This document shows positions 1 to 6,458 of a DNA stretch of 7,741 bases, piece after piece (the first letter of the stretch is position 1; every line of letters starts with the position of its first letter). The translations under genes and the position numbers were made by a program. Source of the stretch: an uncultured Bacilli bacterium (lineage in GTDB: Bacteria > Bacillota_I > Bacilli_A > RF39 > UBA660); contig CARZYU010000001.1 of the NCBI GenBank assembly GCA_949113215.1, forward strand, positions 48,279 to 56,019, written 5' to 3'. Below the pieces are notes generated by a model. That model saw nothing but the letters and a program-made list of their open reading frames with translations. It did not search any database and had not been told where the DNA came from.

Positions 1-474
1 AAGATAATTTTTTTCTTTCATGGTCTGATGAAAAGCTGTATCAAAACAAGCAACCATTGTCGTATCAGGAACAACCTTTGCAAATGCTCTCATTCCTAAA
101 ACGTGAATGGGATTATGTAGTGGAGCCAACTCAGAAATATCCTCAATTTCTTGCATGACTCGCTCTGTAATTTTAACCGAATGAGAGTAGAGATTTCCTC
201 CATGGACAACACGATGCCCTACAGCTTCCAATTCATTTAATGATTTGATAATTCCACTATCTAGTAATTTTTCTAATAAAAATTTTACAGCTTGATCATA
301 GTTGGGAAGAGGAACTTTATCTTGAAATTTCTCTTCTCCTATTCTCATACTATAAGAACTATCTTCACTTCCAATTCTTTCTAGCATCCCTTTTAATAAT
401 AATGTTTCTTCTGGCATCTCATAAAGACGAAACTTTAAAGAAGAGCTTCCAGAATTTACCGATAATACTTTCAT
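1..474 (-). CDS. ackA: Acetate kinase, N-terminal 158 residues (runs off the left edge)
   Basis: AckA is a cytosolic enzyme that interconverts acetyl phosphate plus ADP and acetate plus ATP, the last step of the Pta-AckA pathway. The N-terminus MKVLSVNSGSSSLKF matches the family signature (Asn7 and the GSSS phosphate-binding loop). Further family motifs follow: GHRVVHGG at residues 86-93 (substrate-binding arginine 88), LAPLHNP at 117-123 (His120) and FDTAFHQT at 144-151 (Asp145, the position of the essential acidic residue in characterised acetate kinases). The reading frame is open to base 1, so roughly the last 60% of a normal protein of about 400 residues lies outside the window. The ATG at 474 is preceded by AGGAG at a normal distance and by its own promoter. 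Identification is firm; butyrate and propionate kinases are relatives, but these motifs fit acetate kinase best. Confidence 0.95.
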   Translation of the reverse strand, partial: MKVLSVNSGSSSLKFRLYEMPEETLLLKGMLERIGSEDSSYSMRIGEEKFQDKVPLPNYDQAVKFLLEKLLDSGIIKSLNELEAVGHRVVHGGNLYSHSVKITERVMQEIEDISELAPLHNPIHVLGMRAFAKVVPDTTMVACFDTAFHQTMKEKNYL

Positions 475-482
475 TTTATCCG

Positions 483-524
483 CTCCTTTTATTTATTATA
501 GTACGAGATCATGGAGAAAAACAA
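483..524 (-). promoter_or_regulatory. ackA promoter and ribosome binding site
   Basis: On the minus strand, TTGTTT (519-524) and a perfect TATAAT (495-500) are separated by 18 bases, as in a vegetative SigA-type promoter. AGGAG (483-487) lies about 8 bases before the ackA ATG. The -35 element sits immediately downstream of the terminator of the upstream spore protein gene. This suggests ackA is transcribed alone during growth. Confidence 0.6.
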
Positions 525-526
525 CC

Positions 527-552
527 AAAAAGATGAGGCTTGTCCTCATCTT
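527..552 (-). terminator. Rho-independent terminator after the spore protein gene
   Basis: Read on the minus strand, AAGATGAGG (544-552) pairs perfectly over 9 bp with CCTCATCTT (530-538) across a 5-base loop, and the T run (527-531) follows. It lies about 15 bases past the spore protein stop codon. It separates that gene from ackA. Confidence 0.8.
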
Positions 553-567
553 CTAAGTTAAAACTTA

Positions 568-780
568 TTATTTATTGTTATAACTTCCACTAATTTGGTT
601 CATTCCGTTTTGAACTAAACGTCTAGTGATTTCACCACCAACGCTTCCATTAGCACGTGAAGTAGCATCAGGTCCTAAATTAACACCGAATTCATTAGCG
701 ATTTCGTATTTCATCTTATCGATGGCTTGTTTAGCACCAGGTACTCTCATCTTCATTGAGTTAGTATTGTTGTTGTTCAT
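568..780 (-). CDS. Alpha/beta-type small acid-soluble spore protein (SASP)
   Basis: This is a 70-residue DNA-binding protein of the dormant spore core. The family coats spore DNA, protecting it from UV and other damage, and is degraded at germination. Two hallmark segments are present: the germination protease (GPR) site region [10 protein letters not shown] at residues 24-33, where cleavage is expected after Glu26, and [15 protein letters not shown] at 36-50 followed by ITRRLV, the most conserved DNA-binding part of the family. Length is typical (60-75 residues), and the Asn-rich ends are usual. The ATG at 780 has an excellent AGGAGGTGA site 6 bases upstream. The position directly after thiI matches sspA of B. 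subtilis as I recall that map, but alpha/beta SASP paralogues cannot be told apart by sequence alone, so no symbol is given. It shows that the organism, or a recent ancestor, makes endospores. Confidence 0.96.
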   Translation of the reverse strand: MNNNNTNSMKMRVPGAKQAIDKMKYEIANEFGVNLGPDATSRANGSVGGEITRRLVQNGMNQISGSYNNK

Positions 781-786
781 TGTTTT

Positions 787-833
787 TCACCTCCTATACA
801 TTTATAGAATGTGAAAAAAGTTTTATTTCATAC
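787..833 (-). promoter_or_regulatory. Probable SigG (forespore) promoter and RBS of the SASP gene
   Basis: On the minus strand GTATG (829-833) fits the SigG -35 consensus GHATR. CATTCTA (805-811) fits the SigG -10 consensus CATNHTA at every specified position, and the spacer is 17 bases. No good SigA hexamers are seen. Transcription would start near base 798, giving a short leader that contains AGGAGGTGA (787-795). A forespore promoter is what this protein family is known to use. Confidence 0.7.
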
Positions 834-857
834 ATTTTTATAACTGGTAATTTATAC

Positions 858-2045
858 CTATAATAAATCCTGATAAGTAGATTGTTCTTCTTCCACTACT
901 TTTATCGTAAATACTTGAGCCAATGTTTCCTTTATTAAAGTTTCGTAATCAAAATTTTTTTCAAATTTGAAACAATCTTCTAAGTTTGGATTGATCACTG
1001 GATGTTTTGGTACAAAGATCGTACAACAATCTTCAAATGGTAAAATGCTCGTTTCATAAGTGTCAATTTTTTTGGCAAGATCGATAATTTCTAATTTGTC
1101 CAAACAGGCAACTGGACGAATCACTGGCATTGAAGTAACGGAATTGATCACAGACATACTATGGAGTGTTTGTGACGCTACTTGTCCTATGGACTCTCCA
1201 TTGATAATAGCAAGTGCTTTGTAACGCTTTGCCAGTTGTTCTGTAATACGATACATCATTCTTCGCATGATCGTAATGTTATATTCCGATGGAATATTTT
1301 GATAAATCGCCTCTTGCAATTTCGTAAAAGGAACGATATGTAGATTGATTTGCTTGGTATACTTTGAAAGTTTTCTAGTAAGTGTTATGACTTTTTCTCT
1401 TGCCTCTAAGCTCGTATGAGGAAGCGCTTCAAAATAAACAGCTTCTAGTTTAATGCCTCGTTTCATTGCCAAATAACCACTGACAGGGGAATCGATTCCT
1501 CCAGACAACATCAGCATCCCTTTTGGTTGAGTCCCAACAGGATATCCGCCCAATCCTTCATAAGCATTGGAGTAAAGATAGGAATATCCTTCTCGAACTT
1601 CCACCTGAAATAATACTTCTGGACGATGAACATCTACCTTTATTTGTGGGATATTTTTTAAAAGGTGCCCTCCAAGATGAGCACTGAATTCCAAGGAAGA
1701 AAGCGGAAAGCTTTTATCGCTTCGTTTTACTTCTACCTTAAACGTAGAAAACTTTTGTTCTTTGGCAAGTTGTAAAATCGTTTCTTCGATCATCTTCATA
1801 TCCGTTTTCATTTTATAAGCCACATGATACATATGAATTCCAAAAACACGGTTGATTGCTTCTAAAATCGCATCCAAATGTTCCTCCTGAAAAGTGATAT
1901 ACATTCTTGAAAGATCTTTGGTAATGGTAACAGGATAAGTTCGCAATTGATGAGCAACATTTTCCGAAAGTGTTTTGACAAAAAAATTACGATTTCCCTT
2001 TTTGGTAGTCAATTCTCCATACTTGATTAAAATAACTCGTTCCAT
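858..2045 (-). CDS. thiI: tRNA 4-thiouridine synthetase ThiI (sulfurtransferase)
   Basis: ThiI adenylates U8 of tRNA and replaces its oxygen with sulfur supplied by a cysteine desulfurase, giving the near-UV sensor base s4U8. The protein has 395 residues. The N-terminal ferredoxin-like part starts with IKYGELTTKKGNR, a THUMP RNA-binding domain spans roughly 60-165, and the PP-loop ATPase has SGGIDSP at 181-187. GESIGQVASQTLHSM at 283-297 is strongly conserved in the family. The Cys pair in DCCTIFVP (340-341) corresponds to the conserved cysteine region of ThiI. There is no C-terminal rhodanese domain, unlike E. coli, but as in Bacillus and most Firmicutes. The ATG at 2045 lies 2 bases after the desulfurase stop, and its AGGAGGG site is inside the last codons of that gene, so the two are one translationally coupled unit. 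A separate role in thiazole synthesis for thiamine cannot be judged here and is unlikely without the rhodanese domain. Confidence 0.97.
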   Translation of the reverse strand: MERVILIKYGELTTKKGNRNFFVKTLSENVAHQLRTYPVTITKDLSRMYITFQEEHLDAILEAINRVFGIHMYHVAYKMKTDMKMIEETILQLAKEQKFSTFKVEVKRSDKSFPLSSLEFSAHLGGHLLKNIPQIKVDVHRPEVLFQVEVREGYSYLYSNAYEGLGGYPVGTQPKGMLMLSGGIDSPVSGYLAMKRGIKLEAVYFEALPHTSLEAREKVITLTRKLSKYTKQINLHIVPFTKLQEAIYQNIPSEYNITIMRRMMYRITEQLAKRYKALAIINGESIGQVASQTLHSMSVINSVTSMPVIRPVACLDKLEIIDLAKKIDTYETSILPFEDCCTIFVPKHPVINPNLEDCFKFEKNFDYETLIKETLAQVFTIKVVEEEQSTYQDLL

Positions 2046-2047
2046 CT

Positions 2048-3184
2048 TTAGTCTTCCCTCCTTTCAAAGATCAATGCATCGATATGATCATTTAATTTTT
2101 TTAAAAAAAGTTCCATATCTTCTTTTTTCGTCAAGTGAGATAAACTGATTCGTAGAGAACTAGAAGCGATGTTTTGATCTTTTCCCATCGCTTTTAATGC
2201 TAAAGACACATCCGTATGTTTTGCGCAAGCTGTTTTGGTCGAAAGATAGATCTCATCCTCTTCCAAAGCATGAATCATCGTTTCAGGTTTTATCTTTGGA
2301 ATACTAATATTGAGAATATAAGGAGAAGCATTTTTAGGACTATTGATCATAACATAGGGATGATTTTTTAAATGATCCCGCAAGATTTCATTTAATTCTT
2401 TCACGTACTCATAATGTTTTTTCTCTTCTGCCAAAATAAGACGAAGTGCCTTCGCCAGAGAAACAATCAGAGCAACTGACGGTGTTCCACTGCGATAAAT
2501 TGTCTGACTTTTTCCACCGTGAATGAGAGGTTCTAATTCTACTTTTTCTTTTTTTATCAAACAAGCAATCCCTTTTAAGCCATAAATTTTATGAGCACTA
2601 AAGGTATAAAGATCCATTCCCGAAAGATCTGTTTCTATTTTTCCAATGGCTTGAGTTCCATCGACGTGAAGAAAAGTGAGAGGATAATGCTTCATAAGAG
2701 CTACAATCTCCTTGATCGGTTGAACGATTCCCACTTCACTGTTGACTTCAGAAAACGAAACCAAAAGAGGATTCTTTTTTAATTTTTCTTCTAAATCAAC
2801 TAAATCAATGGTACCATCTTCCCTCAAAGCAAGATATTCCACTTGGTATCCTTTTCTTTCCAAATAGGAGATCGCTTCCAAAGTACTAGAATGTTCAAGT
2901 TCCGTCGTTACAATCAAATGATTCCGTTTTGGATAAGCTTCTGCCAAACCAACCAAAGCAAGATTGTTCGATTCACTAGCAGAAGAAGTAAAAATCACTT
3001 CGTTTGCTTTCACGTTTAATAAATCAGCCACCTGTTTGGTCGCCTGTTCCATGAGATTTCGACTTTCGACACCCAAACGATGCAGAGAATTAGGATTTCC
3101 TAAAAATTCTTTGCTAACACGAATAAAAGATTCTAATACTTCTTCTCTAACTGGGGTCGTAGCACTGTAATCCAAATAAATCAT
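2048..3184 (-). CDS. iscS: Cysteine desulfurase (IscS/NifS family, NifZ-like partner of ThiI)
   Basis: This PLP enzyme converts cysteine to alanine and holds the sulfur as a persulfide for transfer. It has 378 residues, of the usual size. The start MIYLDYSATTP is the standard family N-terminus. ELEHSS (95-100) carries the cofactor-stacking His98, HVDGTQ (173-178) carries the PLP-binding Asp175, and SAHKIYG (196-202) carries Lys199, the Schiff-base lysine. RSGT (231-234) is conserved, and Cys320 in TKTACAKH is the catalytic persulfide cysteine. The ATG at 3184 is chosen over an upstream in-frame start at 3223 because AGGAGG (3193-3198) sits 8 bases before it and family homology starts there. 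Coupling to thiI implies a dedicated sulfur donor for tRNA thiolation, as shown for NifZ-ThiI of B. subtilis, rather than a general Fe-S cluster enzyme. No iscU or sufU lies in the window. Confidence 0.95.
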   Translation of the reverse strand: MIYLDYSATTPVREEVLESFIRVSKEFLGNPNSLHRLGVESRNLMEQATKQVADLLNVKANEVIFTSSASESNNLALVGLAEAYPKRNHLIVTTELEHSSTLEAISYLERKGYQVEYLALREDGTIDLVDLEEKLKKNPLLVSFSEVNSEVGIVQPIKEIVALMKHYPLTFLHVDGTQAIGKIETDLSGMDLYTFSAHKIYGLKGIACLIKKEKVELEPLIHGGKSQTIYRSGTPSVALIVSLAKALRLILAEEKKHYEYVKELNEILRDHLKNHPYVMINSPKNASPYILNISIPKIKPETMIHALEEDEIYLSTKTACAKHTDVSLALKAMGKDQNIASSSLRISLSHLTKKEDMELFLKKLNDHIDALIFERRED

Positions 3185-3192
3185 CCTCAGCT

Positions 3193-3217
3193 CCTCCTTT
3201 TTCTTCCGGATAGTATA
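3193..3217 (-). promoter_or_regulatory. Extended -10 promoter and RBS of the iscS-thiI operon
   Basis: On the minus strand TATACT (3212-3217) is preceded by TGT, giving an extended -10 element. No convincing -35 hexamer is found 16-18 bases upstream, where the terminator of the preceding gene lies. AGGAGG (3193-3198) is the ribosome binding site. With a terminator just upstream, this is the likely start of the iscS-thiI transcript. Confidence 0.55.
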
Positions 3218-3221
3218 ACAC

Positions 3222-3248
3222 AAAAAGTTAGATTCTTTCTAACTTTTT
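3222..3248 (-). terminator. Terminator overlapping the end of the pilin-like gene
   Basis: On the minus strand AAAAAGTTAG (3239-3248) pairs perfectly with CTAACTTTTT (3222-3231) around a 7-base loop. The 3' arm ends in five T residues. The 5' arm contains the TAG stop codon of the pilin-like frame (3239-3241). The G/C content of the stem is low, so efficiency is uncertain. Confidence 0.65.
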
Positions 3249-3862
3249 ACGCGATTGATTAATTTTTTGGTACGATAAAATTCCTTTTGAATCAAAGGAG
3301 TCACGTTCTTAATTTCTTCTAACGTCGAATAAGAAGTATTGTTTCTTAAATTATAAAGTAGAAGAAACAAATCTTCTGGATAATAAGTAGCAAATACTTC
3401 CTTGCCTTTTTCTTCATAATTGTAAGCCGTTCGAGTTTCAACTACCGTTTTCTTCTTTGATTTTATTTGTTTGGTTGTCCAATCACTTACTTCGGTTTGA
3501 TACTCTTCATCAATCAGATAAGATCCACATTGAAGGCTTAAAAAACGTTTGTTTTCTCGAATGGTAAGTTTGGACTCATAAATATCACAATATTCTTGTC
3601 CCCCAAAAGGATTTTTTATTTTTTTGGATAGCCCTTGATCAATTAGGGTCGTCAAATAAATGACTCCATCTTTACTGGAAAGAGTATAGGCACCTTAGTT
3701 ATAGCCTAATAAATAAGCATTGTAACGCATCGTTTTATATTTATCCTTTTCCGATAAAGAAATGGCCCTTGTTAATAAAATAGCTAAAAGAAGCGTTGCA
3801 ATTACTAAAACCGTTAAGAATTCAAAGCTTCCAAACCCAGCTTGATTCTTCCTAAGCTTCAT
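3239..3862 (-). pseudogene. Type IV pilin-like gene interrupted by an in-frame TAA
   Basis: From the ATG at 3862 the frame encodes a short basic leader MKLRKNQAG, then FGSFE and about 18 hydrophobic residues (LTVLVIATLLLAILL...). This fits a class III prepilin signal: cleavage after Gly9, Phe at +1 and the invariant Glu at +5 before the helix that packs the pilus core. The frame stops at TAA (3695-3697, codon 56) after AYLLGYN. It then continues in the same frame without any shift to TAG at 3239, for a would-be total of 207 codons. The distal part has two cysteines about 20 residues apart (codons 92 and 112) and ends in a basic tail. A single base change, for example CAA to TAA, explains the break. 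The ATG overlaps the ezrA stop by 11 bases, so the gene would be co-transcribed and coupled with ezrA. A TTG at 3655 with a GGAG upstream could restart translation, but the product would lack the export signal. A true stop mutation or a sequencing error is most likely. The exact pilin class is unknown. Confidence 0.75.
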
Positions 3863-5564
3863 AGTGCTTCCACAACTTTCTATAAATTCCTGGTTCTACC
3901 AAATCCAAGGTATGAAGTGCCGTTTCCAAAGCTTTTTGGTATTCGCCTTTGAAAAATTGTTTGGTCGCTTGATTGAGTCCAATTTCCACTTCATTTGATG
4001 TACTGCGATAACGATTTCCATAGACGATTGCCTTTTCGGATAATTCTGCCATTTGAATCATGCGGTTCGTCGTATGATAAAGTTTTAAAATGAGATCACG
4101 AGCAGTATCTACCCTCGTATTTAACGTCGCAATGACAATTGGTCTTTTATCGAGCTCTTTCATAATTTCATTGATCGCTTCATTGGCCTCCGCAAGTTGC
4201 ACAAAGTATAGATCTGTAACAATAGGAAGTTTGTAATCTTTCATTCGATCTTTACACTGTTTCAATAAATCTCGAATCTGATCAAGTTGTTCCCTCGCCC
4301 GAACTTCATCATCGTACATACTACCAAGAGACGTAAGAGAATGATCGAGATCATCTTCCAAAGCACGCAAATCACCACTCAATTTTTCTAATTCGGCATG
4401 TGATTTCGAATAAGGAACAGCATGATCTTTTACTTGACCACAAAGCATCTTATAACTGTCATAAATGACGATCAATTGCTTATTAATTTCGTCAAATTTC
4501 GTAATTTCATCCGGGTTTAAATCATAATTTTCTTTGATATGATCGAATTGCTTATAAATATCCCGAACAATCTTTCTCGTCTTTTTTAATTTCGCATGAA
4601 AATCGCGATCGATTTCATCGTATACTTTTCTACTTAAACGTTCTTTTTCAAAATCATTAAAAAGGGAATCCAAATAATCCAAAATGGTTTTCAACTCAAA
4701 CATACAATCCACTAAGTTCAAAACCCGAATTCGATCCAAAATAGTTTTGACATTTTTTTGCGATTCTTCTAAATTATATTCAATATTTAAATATTCAAGC
4801 GGATATCCCTGTTCGCTCATTTCACGATACATTGCTTGAATTTGTTCCATTCTCCTTGGAATAAATTGCGTTGAAAGCAAGAATAAATCTGGGATCTCTT
4901 CCACGATGATCGCCATATGATCAACCATCGTATCGATAGCCTTGACAATATGTACAACATCGTTGTACTCCCCTTTTTCCATCGCTTTTTCAAAATCCAT
5001 GAAACGTTTTTCGATATTCTCTAGTTGCAAATCAATCACATTTTGAATATCCCCATACTCTTCTTTATGTTCTTGATAATGAGCGGTCATTTCACGGTAT
5101 TTTGTCTTTAGCTTTGTCACAATACTACGATATTTTTCTTCACTGAGCGTAATTTCTTGGATTTCACTCAGTAACAATTCGGCAGAAGAACGAGCTTTCG
5201 CCAGCATCATCTCTGTTTTGATAAGTTGTTTTTTGGCCTCTTTGAATTTTTTTTGCTCAACAAGTGTATCAAAATCGATGATGAAATCATCAATTTGAGG
5301 AAGTTTTTCTTCCAAAATGACGCGATGTCTCTCCTGCCATGATTGGAACTTTTCTTCCATCTTATCGTTATTCAAAACAGGTTCTACCTTAGAAAGTTCC
5401 GATGCAATAGGAATTCCAGCAATCAAGTTTCGATCTCGTTCGAAATCATTACGAACACTTCGAAAGATGGTAATTTGCTTTTTCCGAAAGAAAAAAATAG
5501 CCAACAAAATTCCTACTATAATGAGAATCGTTCCTATCACAATGAAAAAGATTGGGCCTGGCAT
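3852..5564 (-). CDS. ezrA: Septation ring formation regulator EzrA
   Basis: EzrA is a membrane-anchored, mostly alpha-helical protein of Firmicutes. It binds FtsZ, limits extra Z rings at the poles, and joins division with wall synthesis at mid-cell. The 570-residue product (562 in B. subtilis) has one N-terminal membrane helix (about residues 4-26) followed by FFFRKKQ, an extracellular N-terminus in the family, and then a long cytoplasmic series of charged coiled-coil repeats. The C-terminal YGNRYRS (515-521) followed by ATKQFFKGEYQKALETAL and VEPG matches the conserved end of the family, the region of the QNR patch. The ATG at 5564 is preferred over GTG codons at 5576 and 5573, because those lie inside the ribosome binding site AAGGTGGTGA (5570-5579). 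The 75 bases upstream contain only a weak possible promoter (TAAACT with TG before it). The stop overlaps the pilin-like start. Confidence 0.93.
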   Translation of the reverse strand: MPGPIFFIVIGTILIIVGILLAIFFFRKKQITIFRSVRNDFERDRNLIAGIPIASELSKVEPVLNNDKMEEKFQSWQERHRVILEEKLPQIDDFIIDFDTLVEQKKFKEAKKQLIKTEMMLAKARSSAELLLSEIQEITLSEEKYRSIVTKLKTKYREMTAHYQEHKEEYGDIQNVIDLQLENIEKRFMDFEKAMEKGEYNDVVHIVKAIDTMVDHMAIIVEEIPDLFLLSTQFIPRRMEQIQAMYREMSEQGYPLEYLNIEYNLEESQKNVKTILDRIRVLNLVDCMFELKTILDYLDSLFNDFEKERLSRKVYDEIDRDFHAKLKKTRKIVRDIYKQFDHIKENYDLNPDEITKFDEINKQLIVIYDSYKMLCGQVKDHAVPYSKSHAELEKLSGDLRALEDDLDHSLTSLGSMYDDEVRAREQLDQIRDLLKQCKDRMKDYKLPIVTDLYFVQLAEANEAINEIMKELDKRPIVIATLNTRVDTARDLILKLYHTTNRMIQMAELSEKAIVYGNRYRSTSNEVEIGLNQATKQFFKGEYQKALETALHTLDLVEPGIYRKLWKHYEA

Positions 5565-5634
5565 ATTTGTCACCACCTTATTCTATTCAATAGTTTATCA
5601 CAAAATACTCTTCCTTTACTAGTCCTATCGCAAG

Positions 5635-5657
5635 AAAAAAGATTGCAAAAAGCAATC
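5635..5657 (-). terminator. Terminator between the unknown membrane protein gene and ezrA
   Basis: On the minus strand GATTGC (5652-5657) pairs with GCAATC (5641-5646) around a 5-base T loop, followed by six T residues (5635-5640). It begins only a couple of bases past the stop of the upstream gene, and isolates ezrA from it. Confidence 0.8.
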
Positions 5658-5658
5658 C

Positions 5659-6366
5659 TTAGAATAAAGAGACTTTTTTTCGTTTTTTCAATTGTTTCGA
5701 AACCGTTTGTTCTGTTGCAATATGATCCCAATGTACCAACGAGGCATTTTCGAGAGGTGGATGTTCCTTCGCTTTATTTCGACGGAGGATATACTGAATT
5801 CCTGAATCAACCGAGTCTTTTTCTTCCAACCACAAAGTATCAAAACACTCTTCATCTTCCCAGCTTGAGGAATAGGAGGAAACATTCGCTTGTAAAATAC
5901 GAAAAGAATGTTTCGTAGAAGAAGGAATCGTATAAAGTCGGATCCCATGAACATGACTATTCGTAAAATCGAAAGGTTGCTTGGTCATTTCCATCTTTTT
6001 TAAATTTTGAAGTGACACTTTGAGCCGGGAAATGGTACTTAATTCTTTCGCAAAGGTTGCCATTTTTCTTTCTTGTTCATCTTTTTGATAAGTTAATTGT
6101 TCAAGTTTCAAACGATTATCCGATGACCATGCCCGTTCTAAAACATAGGAAGCAACACCTCCTAATACTGTATAAGCTGCTTCGATGAGAAGCAACTCGA
6201 ATCCCACTGGTAAAGCAAACAAAAAGGCCAAAGGAAAGGAAGCATACATTCCTAAAACAAAGGCCTTTTTATGACGGCAAAGTTTTCTTTGTTTCTCTAT
6301 TTGTTGTTCCAGTGTATCCATTTCCAAATTTTCTTCTAAATTATGATTAAATTCCATTTTCTTCAT
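5659..6366 (-). CDS. Unrecognised protein with two membrane helices and a cytoplasmic coiled coil
   Basis: I do not recognise this family. The 235-residue product has a charged N-terminal helix (residues 1-34). A hydrophobic hairpin follows: about 35-53 and 55-76, joined by a very short turn around LPVGFE. A second charged, probably coiled-coil stretch (80-128) comes next, then a mixed C-terminal domain rich in Ser, Glu and aromatic residues (130-215) and a very basic tail, QLKKRKKVSLF. With both ends charged and a tight hairpin, both termini are probably cytoplasmic. The ATG at 6366 is chosen over one at 6390 because GGAGT (6374-6378) precedes it by 7 bases, while the upstream ATG overlaps the -10 element and has no ribosome binding site. 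It has its own promoter and terminator, so it is monocistronic, divergent from rpsD. No enzyme motif or zinc site is visible. The frame looks genuine: long, intact and well signalled. Confidence 0.75.
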   Translation of the reverse strand: MKKMEFNHNLEENLEMDTLEQQIEKQRKLCRHKKAFVLGMYASFPLAFLFALPVGFELLLIEAAYTVLGGVASYVLERAWSSDNRLKLEQLTYQKDEQERKMATFAKELSTISRLKVSLQNLKKMEMTKQPFDFTNSHVHGIRLYTIPSSTKHSFRILQANVSSYSSSWEDEECFDTLWLEEKDSVDSGIQYILRRNKAKEHPPLENASLVHWDHIATEQTVSKQLKKRKKVSLF

Positions 6367-6388
6367 GATTTTTACTCCAATAAGTATC

Positions 6389-6416
6389 ATTATAGACAGA
6401 TTGTTTAAAAATGCAA
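6389..6416 (-). promoter_or_regulatory. Promoter of the unknown membrane protein gene
   Basis: On the minus strand TTGCAT (6411-6416) and a perfect TATAAT (6389-6394) are separated by 16 bases. Transcription would begin near 6382, leaving a short leader with GGAGT before the ATG at 6366. It is back-to-back with the rpsD promoter; the two -35 elements are 8 bases apart. Confidence 0.65.
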
Positions 6417-6424
6417 CATTTTCC

Positions 6425-6452
6425 TTGACGAAACATAGAATTATGTTATAAT
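6425..6452 (+). promoter_or_regulatory. rpsD promoter (SigA type, extended -10)
   Basis: TTGACG (6425-6430) is one base from the ideal -35, TATAAT (6447-6452) is an ideal -10, and the spacer is 16 bases. TGT precedes the -10, giving an extended -10 element. This strong promoter fits a ribosomal protein gene. Transcription should start near 6460. Confidence 0.85.
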
Positions 6453-6458
6453 GAAAAC

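Noticed and set aside
834..857. Terminator after thiI
   Set aside because: Only a weak A/T-rich imperfect inverted repeat (TATAA/TTATA) is present, without a stable stem or T run, so I do not call it.
3239..3655. A separate 138-residue gene starting at TTG 3655
   Set aside because: The frame is continuous upstream with a prepilin-type N-terminus except for one TAA, so it is better read as the distal part of a broken pilin-like gene. A restart product would lack an export signal.
3239..3862. Reassigned TAA codon as the explanation for the in-frame stop
   Set aside because: The genes for the SASP, the desulfurase, the unknown membrane protein, rpsD and the repeat protein all end in TAA at the expected protein lengths, so TAA is a normal stop here.
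5343..5918. A 191-codon open frame on the plus strand
   Set aside because: It lies antisense to the start of ezrA and the end of the unknown membrane protein gene, crosses a terminator, has no RBS, and its translation looks like a shadow of the real genes.
5688..5954. An 88-codon minus-strand frame inside the unknown membrane protein gene
   Set aside because: It is nested in another frame of a longer, well-signalled gene and has no ribosome binding site of its own that I can see.
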